Below, one piece after another: positions 57,829-64,000 of a stretch of DNA of 64,000 bases. The first letter of the stretch is position 1; the number at the start of each line of letters is the position of its first letter. Origin of the DNA: Hyposmocoma kahamanoa (taxonomy: Eukaryota; Arthropoda; Insecta; Lepidoptera; Cosmopterigidae); the NCBI RefSeq assembly GCF_003589595.1, contig NW_020653945.1:5748281-5812280 (forward strand), written 5' to 3'. The notes under the pieces are model-generated. The model made no database searches. It was given only the letters and a program-made list of their open reading frames with translations, and was not told where the DNA came from. A program made the translations under genes and the position numbers.

Positions 57829-58620
57829 ATGGCTGCCATATAAGTGTTTTTTTTTTCGTTAAAAATAGCTGCCGAAGAAGATTTTCTCTGATTCGGCTGA
57901 AAATTGGCATGTGGCAAAGGAAGACCTCTAGAAGTGCCGAATAATAATTTGTGCTCAAAATTAGTTTTTCGCCATTTTCAAATACGGCCATCATAGAAGC
58001 GTTGGGTGACGGCAGAAAAAAAATTGCTCAGATCCCTTTGAAAATTGGCATATGGGGGTCTCTATGAGTGCTTGATAATAATTTGTGATCGAAATTGGTT
58101 TTTCGTCATTTTTGAACATGGCCGCCAAAGAAGCGTTTATAAAAATTAGCTCTAATTCAACTGAAAATCGGTATTTGGAGGTCTTTATAGGTTTTTGATA
58201 ATAATTTGCGGTCAAAATTTATTTTTCGCCTTTTTTCAATATGGCTACCATACAAACTCTTTTAGCGGCAGATAAAAATTTGCTCTAATTCGATTGAAAA
58301 TGGACATGTCGGGGTCTCTATGAGTGTTTAATAATAATTAGCGGTCAAAATTTACTTTTCGCCATTTTTCGCTATGGCTGCCATACAAGCTTTTTTGGCG
58401 ATAGATAAAAATGTCTTCTAATTCGACTGAAAATGGCTTGTCTTCAATCGTAATTTGGGGTAAAAATTTTGTTTTCGCCGTTTTTCGATATAGCCGTAAT
58501 TTTTTATGTAAATAGCTGTCGTAAAAACTTGCCTTGCTCGGACTGAAAATTGGCACGAAAAGATTTCTAAGAAATATATTTTCGCTATTTTTAAATATGG
58601 GCGCCACTAAAGATCTATCT
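57829..58620. repeat. degenerate tandem array, ~6.5 units
   Basis: Units start with ATGGCTGCCATA-like words at about 57829, 57984, 58118, 58241, 58374, 58490 and 58597 (spacings 155, 134, 123, 133, 116, 107). Most carry, in order, TAATTCGACTGAAAAT, a GGGGTCTCTATGAGTG word, TGATAATAATTTG, GTCAAAATT and TTTTTCGCCATTTTT. Units shorten towards the right. Confidence 0.85.
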
Positions 58621-58639
58621 AAATTTTTTTGAAACAAAG

Positions 58640-58701
58640 TTGTAAGTGCAGAGGCCATAGGCCGAGGTCCGAGGAGGGCGAAGCCCGAAGCGTCTGCACG
58701 C
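58640..58701. repeat. GC-rich foldback motif
   Basis: GTGCAGAGGCCATAGGCCGA through GGGCGAAGCCCGAAGC to GTCTGCAC. Ends and centre are inverted repeats. It is the same wording as a GC-rich repeat I know from other lepidopteran sequence, and it directly follows the tandem array. Confidence 0.55.
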
Positions 58702-58859
58702 CATCGCATGGAGGTAATTTACGGAGGCGTAATGGATTACGAGTACAAGATCTCACACATGTAAAAATGTAAGGCATACTTCCAAGGCATTGTTGTATCT
58801 CAACCGTCTCTCTGTTAGATTTCATTTTCCAGTACTTAGTGGGAAAAAATGCCAAACTA

Positions 58860-59012
58860 CTGCCGAATTTCCTGTAGTATAAATACCAAAACAACGATAA
58901 CCCAGAATACTCAGACCAAAACCAACTTAGAAATGTTCGTTTCTTAAATTGGCCCAAATCGGGAACCAACCTCCTCATCAAGCGCTCATAGTACTAACTG
59001 CTGTGCCACGGA
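58860..59012 (-). repeat. SINE-C, minus strand
   Basis: Reverse complement starts TCCGTGGCACAGCAGTTAGT (tRNA-like head), has GGTTGGTTCCCGATTTGGG and TTGGTTTTGGTCTGAGTATT, matching the copy at 60161-60357. Confidence 0.65.
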
Positions 59013-59100
59013 AGAGCTGAGCACACCTCGTAAACTGAAACCGACCACGCGCCGCAGGCCGAGCCCGACCCCACCGTAGGTGGGGTACAGGACTCGTTTA
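59013..59100. repeat. GC-rich segment with short stem
   Basis: GACCACGCGCCGCAGGCCGA and the stem ACCCCACC / GGTGGGGT. Probably a repeat remnant. Confidence 0.35.
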
Positions 59101-59702
59101 TTATACAATACGACCGACAAATCAATTTGAATAAACTTTGTTAGATAATCTGTCGATAAAAATAGGAGCTAAAAGATCGCGTCGCTTCTCTATGACGAAA
59201 AAACAGTCCATGAAGTACTGCTTTTTTGTCTATAGTTGCCTGTTAGTAAATAGGGAACTTCATAGGCATGCTTATGTCAAATGTTCGAATGTTTTCAAAT
59301 ATTTATTTTATTATTTATGTAATCGATAAATTGAATCAATCAATTGTGAAAAAATTTCATAAAACAGAAAATTAGCAATTAATGTAAAAAATTGTACGGA
59401 ATGTAAATCCACCCTTGGCTAGACTGGATGCAGCAGGGATTTTTTTGCATGTTTGTATAGCGCAAGACGACATGTTTCGTGGAGTACTTGACGCGGTGAA
59501 TTCGATAACGGAGATGAAAGAACATCGATTTGAAAGTATTGTCTATTGTGCGATAGTTGTTTTGTGCTTGTACCTTGACAGAGGGGATTGCCTATCGATG
59601 ACGCCTCCAGTCCTATATGCTCTAAAGTATTGTTAAACAATGATTGAGATTCAAAATTATATATTGTTAAATCTTGGTTGAACCGAAAATATCCTTTACA
59701 TA
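59101..59702. other. no gene seen
   Basis: Two overlapping opposite-strand frames of 73 codons (59415-59640) without motifs. The rest is AT-rich. Confidence 0.4.
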
Positions 59703-59855
59703 TCGACTTCTTAGGTTTTCGTAATTGCTACACATTGAAATAAATCGGGTAAAGTTTTTTTTTTTTTTAATTAAAAAACCAACCTTTGGACTCTTTCCTG
59801 GTCCTATGGTCACGGCTGGCAAATATACGTGATTTAAATCTGAAATAATACAATT
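59703..59855 (+). repeat. R3 repeat copy
   Basis: TTAGGTTTTCGTAATTGCTACA, a CCAACCTTTGGACTC word and AAATATACGTGATTTAAATC. Diverged from the 17.1 and 19.3 kb copies. Confidence 0.5.
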
Positions 59856-59887
59856 TTTATTTTACTCAAAACTTTGTGAAAATATTA

Positions 59888-59940
59888 GAAGATCTATTTG
59901 CCAAGTTTTATTGAAAACAATCGCGAAAATGTAAGAACTC
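59888..59940 (+). repeat. R2 fragment
   Basis: ATCTATTTGCCAAGTTTTAT followed by CGCGAAAATG, matching the early part of 5553-5880. Confidence 0.6.
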
Positions 59941-60160
59941 GATATACATATACTGTTATAACACAATTATGTGGGTTTATGAAATGATATATTCGCAGAC
60001 TGCGGAGTTTATTCGACATTCAATTAAGTTCGACAAACCCCAGATCCTGCAAAAGAAGTCAATTTTTTACCCAGGGTGCTGCGAGAAACCATGGAAATTA
60101 AAAAAACATCCTAATTCCAACAGGGAAGACGGTTTCTCCGCACAAATATCCTATATAATT

Positions 60161-60357
60161 GACGACCGCGCTGGCCTAACGGTTTATACAATCGGCGTCG
60201 TCCTCATCCGGAGGGAGGTCCCGACATCGATTCCCGGTAGGACATTTTTGGGGAATGACCTTTTTTTAAGCTGGTTCTGGTCTGGATGTTCTGGAAAGTG
60301 CCCCAGAGTGAATTCCGTTGCTCTGGTACTCATAGTACACGGAATTCCCTAGTTTGA
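60161..60357 (+). repeat. SINE-C, best copy
   Basis: Head GACGACCGCGCTGGCCTAAC (A box-like TGGCCTAACGGTT), a B box-like CATCGATTCC, then GGTTCTGGTCTGGATGTTCT and CACGGAATTCCCTAGTTTG. The tRNA-like module identifies the family as Pol III-derived. Confidence 0.75.
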
Positions 60358-60477
60358 CACCATTAGCGCCCAGTTACACCAGGAGAAAGTTTTGGCAACC
60401 GCCCAGTCACCACGCTTTCGTGTACATTAATGGCAAATCTGAATTCTATTTACTAGGCAACAACATTTTAATTCCTC

Positions 60478-60563
60478 TGAATAACACACACGCGCGGTCG
60501 TCGCGCGGGCCGCCGCGTAGACCATATTCAAGCCAGACTTACCAGCGTGTCCGGGACACTCAT
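60478..60563 (-). other. CpG-rich patch with candidate first coding exon (60543-60563)
   Basis: On the minus strand, ATG at 60561-60563 starts seven codons (MSVPDTL) that end in phase 0 at a consensus donor CTG|GTAAGT (60542 downward). The following 60 bp are strikingly GC-rich (CGCGCGGGCCGCCGCG on the plus strand). This is what a short first coding exon looks like, but phase 0 cannot splice straight to the phase-1 exon at 4418. An extra exon or a different gene would be required. Confidence 0.25.
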
Positions 60564-61399
60564 TTAAGTTCAAACGTAAAAGCTAAATAAATAGAGTGTA
60601 TTTTGCCACGAAAGTTAAACATCCGTTCTCGGTGACTGCGATGAAATTCGTGTCGATGAAATACCCCTTAGTGTTGTCTTACTATTATTATTCACTGTTG
60701 ACAATTTACATATATAAAGGCATCAAGACATGTTCTATGATTACTCATATATTTGTGGTGGTTTACGTAAGAATCGATGATCACGCTATTGATGAATAAC
60801 CAAGAAACAAGAGTTTTGGTGGGAGTTAGTAAATTTTTTTGCAAATTGTATTTCACGTCCAGTAATATTGTAAAGCTATTCACTAATGGATCGAGTTATT
60901 ATATTAAAACATTCTATAATAATTCTAAAACATGTTAAAGCATGCACACACGTGATGTTGCACAGTGTTTTTTTTTTAGTATATAATCCATACTCACACA
61001 TTGTGTACGATCTCCTTTCGTATTATGTTAATTCACATTTCATAAATTTCACTTCAATTTTCCACTGATTAGCACCTTTATATCACTTATGGTGTCCGAT
61101 GAAATGTCCTAAAGATTATTACGAACTATCTGAAAACGTAAAATTTGTAGAATATAGAAATTATTATAAATCACAAGATGCGTGTTAGTCATTTTGATAA
61201 TGCTTCTCATCATTCACACAAACAATTGAAAATCAAAACATGCACACAATAAAAATTTCATTGTCAAATTTAAATCGTTAAAGAGAAGCATTCATCTATA
61301 AAAAAATTCGTTCTTATTTACTAATTCATTAACATAGTTCGAATAAAAATTAAAATCTGGCATTATGACTTATACGCCTTAGCCTATCCCTAAGGACGA
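60564..61399. other. no gene seen
   Basis: AT-rich; nothing recognised. Confidence 0.4.
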
Positions 61400-61485
61400 A
61401 ACATTTTTCTTGTTTTTTACAAATGGATCTAATACTCATGTCTAAATAAAGAAAAATGATTATTATTATTATTATTATTATAACT
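61400..61485 (+). repeat. retroposon 3' end with ATT tail
   Basis: TCTAAATAAAGAAAAATG (with an AATAAA signal) followed by (ATT)n at 61458-61482, the same type of tail as the LINE at 31216. No coding part remains. Confidence 0.45.
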
Positions 61486-61760
61486 TGTAGTACACAATAC
61501 GGAATTATTGCGAAAGATTGTCACAAATTTATTTTATAAACAAGACAACACCTCGCACAATAAGCCGCAAGACTACCCGGTAGTCTTAAACAAAAACACA
61601 CACTAAGTAACTCGAAGCAAAAAACATCCGCAAAACATGCACATTTGTCTTGCCTCCTTCTGGGTCACAGTTATTAAGAAACAAAACCCGTATAATGCGC
61701 TCTTTAGTTAACAATTACAGTAGAAGTAAGCGCGTGAATGAAATGAGTTGTGAATATTCG
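61486..61760. other. no gene seen
   Basis: Nothing recognised. Confidence 0.4.
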
Positions 61761-61885
61761 CGGTTTATTGAAAGTTTTTTATTTTTGTTTGCTCTCAGGA
61801 AATGTAAAGCCGTAAAGTAACCAGTCATAACCTTTAATAGTAACCGTTTGACCGAATCTGTTTTTCTTACTATTCTGAAATGATC
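61761..61885 (+). repeat. left member of a direct repeat flanking R1
   Basis: CGGTTTATTGAAAG, CGTAAAGTAACCAGTCATAA and CTATTCTGAAATGATCA recur in the same order at 62200-62321 with visible divergence. Confidence 0.85.
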
Positions 61886-62196
61886 AGTAGCAGAAAAGCA
61901 CTTTTTGTGAAAGAGTTCGTCCAGGGAAGTTCTGCCACCTTACCTATTTCTGCCGCCAAACAGTAAAGTGAGCATTACTGCGTTCCTGTTTCGAAGGGTA
62001 AAGGTGCTGGTCAAATTACAGGCACATGGGACTTCTCAACTTATGTCTCAGGGTGTCGGACTCCCGCCATTGCGGCGGTGCCCCTCAGATATTTGTGATT
62101 TAAAGCTCTGAGTGCACTGCAACTGTTATGGACAGGCGTGTAGGTTACCATCAGGCGCACGACTCATTCGTCCCGTCACTTGATGTTATAAAAAAA
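61886..62196 (+). repeat. R1 retroposon, full length
   Basis: AGTAGCAGAAAAGCAC start, GTTCGTCCAGGGAAGTTCTG, CAGTAAAGTGAGCATTACTG (one stem base changed), CAAATTACAGGCACATGGGA and CCATCAGGCGCACGACTCAT, ending TGTTATAAAAAAA. Confidence 0.88.
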
Positions 62197-62199
62197 GCA

Positions 62200-62321
62200 C
62201 GGTTTATTGAAAGATTTTTCCCTCCGTTTTAGTAAGTATAAAGTCGTAAAGTAACCAGCCATAATATTGAAGAGTAACCGTGTAACCGAATCTGTTATTT
62301 GTTACTATTCTGAAATGATCA
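62200..62321 (+). repeat. right member of the direct repeat
   Basis: Partner of 61761-61885. The R1 element fills the gap between the two almost exactly. Confidence 0.85.
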
Positions 62322-62334
62322 TCATCACTATGGC

Positions 62335-62460
62335 CATTCCTTTACGTCTGTCGCACCTTGGACAACTACCTTGCGTCGATTGGCAAATGCTTTCACCACG
62401 TTCTATGGCTAGCATTATAGTGTATGCCACTGATACAGTAAGAAGAAAATCAGCAGGCTT
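62335..62460. repeat. R5 repeat, second copy
   Basis: GCCATTCCTTTACGTCTG, CTTGCGTCGATTGGCAAATG, CTTTCACCACG and TAGTGTATGCCACTGATACA align with 50633-50755. Confidence 0.65.
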
Positions 62461-63968
62461 AATTTCCTATTAGACGGCCTAAGTCCCGGCCTAGCGTCGC
62501 ACAACGTTTGGAGGAGCACGATAAATAAAATATTAAAAATATCTTAGGCTTAAGAACGCCCAATCAAATCATTTATTTGCTACAAACATGGTGGTCAATA
62601 TAACAAAGTAATATAGTGAATGCAAACATGTTTCGCCATAAATAAAATAGACGTGCAAAAAATTGGACGACACATGGTCAAATTAAATTATATAAAGTCA
62701 GGTACTTAAATATATTTACATTTTTTATATAATAATAATTATTGAAAAAATTGCCAAATACTATAATATACTATATATCCCTCAAGAATTCATATAATTT
62801 CGTCTTAAATAATTTTAATTTTTTTAAATTTTTTTTTAATTAATTGATTATATTTTCATCTTTGGTACTTCAAAAAGAAGTAATCTGTTAGGATTTCTGT
62901 AATTTCGAGGGTCAATCAACATTTTTAGAAAACAAATGTAAATTATTTTTTTACAAAATGCTAGGCCTCTTAAATATATATGGTAGGCATTGTAATCTTT
63001 AAGTCCGGCCCTGGTTATCAGTAAAAGGAACATTATTAACATATTTAAGTCTTTGAATATGTTATAATTTTGAATTAGGAATTTGAATGCCACACATAAA
63101 AATGATCCCGTCAACGAAAAAAAAAAATGTTTTTAGTGCTCTAGGTCGAGTGACGTAAAGCTATTTTAAGAAGAAGATGACAATGATAAGTGCTTGAATG
63201 TTTTTGTCCAGTTCAACCGTGGAATCGACACAGCAGAAAGGCAGGTGTCTTTTTCGTTGCGGTCACAATAACATAATATTCTAAGTAACAGGTGCCATTT
63301 TTGGAATTGTTGAGCGTTCTAGTTCGCGGGACGGGTTCATTATGTTTTTTGTATTTTTTTAATATTTTACAAAAGACTATCTCCCGCCAAGCTGGAAACA
63401 GTGGATTGGATCCTTTTTGTTTGCCTATGTCCAATTTATACTTATTTTCAGATATATTAAAGTTAATTTTCCGAAAGTTGACTTTGTCGATTACTGATGG
63501 TAGACAAAGTGTACTAAAGATATTTTGATCAAACACACTGAACGGTCCTCGGCCTCAGATTCGACCGACAAGGTTACAACCTGGTATAATAACGGTTCTA
63601 TCTGATCACAGAAACACTCAACGTCTCATATCTCTCATACAAAACATAAACTCGTTGTGAGACTTCCAGGAACGCAAAATACAGCGTAAAGCACTTTACA
63701 TTTTTTGCCATAGTAAAGTCCCGTCTGTTATATAAAAAATGCACAAAGACTGTGCGACTTGAAGTAATGGTTCGTTCACAAAGTTCTGTGACGTTGACAT
63801 GTTACAAGACCCTGAGACCTTGGTAATGCTCCAGGCTAGATAGGCGCGTGTGAACCCGTCTTTATGCTTATTCATTGTGGTTTTGCCGGTATACGGTAGT
63901 GAATAAGCGAATTAATTGCAGTGCTTAAAATATATGTTTTTATCGAGTATGACACAACCTTAGTTAAC
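62461..63968. other. no gene seen
   Basis: AT-rich, with open frames of up to 107 codons but no recognised family or splice structure. Confidence 0.4.
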
Positions 63969-63971
63969 TGT

Positions 63972-64000
63972 TACCATGCGTAGCCGAACGGTTACCATGC
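63972..64000 (+). repeat. SINE-A, start of a copy cut by the window edge
   Basis: GCGTAGCCGAACGGTTACC matches the SINE-A tRNA-like head (A box), and the copy continues past the right edge. Confidence 0.7.

Noticed and set aside
57829..58709. Open frames on the minus strand suggesting a repeated protein
   Set aside because: They come from the AT-rich tandem array, break within each unit and show no conserved frame.

Overview
This is AT-rich nuclear DNA from an insect, almost certainly a moth or butterfly. The pointers are a GC-rich, CpG-rich coding exon set in AT-rich introns, a cecropia-like mariner, a Transib element, several tRNA-derived SINE families, LINE 3' ends with ATT tails, and an interspersed repeat (27.8-28.1 kb) that I know from many lepidopteran genomes. 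The species cannot be named from the sequence.

Only one host gene is well supported. It lies on the minus strand at the left end as two phase-compatible coding exons (4275-4418, then 1951-3740), and it continues past the left edge of the window. The joined product is a long, mostly disordered Ser/Pro/Arg-rich protein with one helical segment resembling part of a spectrin repeat. I cannot assign it to a family with confidence. Three GC-rich patches further right on the same strand (6011-6149, 37280-37347, 60543-60563) look like possible upstream exons. Their splice phases do not all fit the confirmed exons, so they remain hypotheses. If this gene does start near 60.5 kb, nearly the whole window is intron.

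The remaining ~59 kb is a layered graveyard of mobile DNA. The best defined pieces are: (i) a 1282 bp mariner at 25969-27250 with TIRs, TA duplication and a transposase broken by only two stop codons; (ii) a 3567 bp Transib element (the transposon relative of RAG1) at 52782-56348, with two-part termini starting CACTATGGG, a perfect 5 bp duplication GGTCG, and a badly decayed transposase, inserted into a hairpin MITE; (iii) about 20 copies of a ~300 bp retroposon (called R1 here) with a conserved internal 8 bp hairpin; (iv) three tRNA-headed SINE families (A, B, C); (v) several foldback MITEs; (vi) C-terminal scraps of LINE open reading frames; (vii) tandem arrays, including a perfect 97 bp duplication and a degenerate 107-155 bp-period array.

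I found no rRNA, functional tRNA, CRISPR or operon-like structure and no clear new biological system. The best leads are the Transib termini, the conserved hairpin of R1, a composite R1 + SINE-C unit present twice, and several inverted repeat pairs that could form long hairpin RNAs if transcribed within an intron. Repeat family names (R1, R2, R3, R5, SINE-A/B/C) are local labels used only here.
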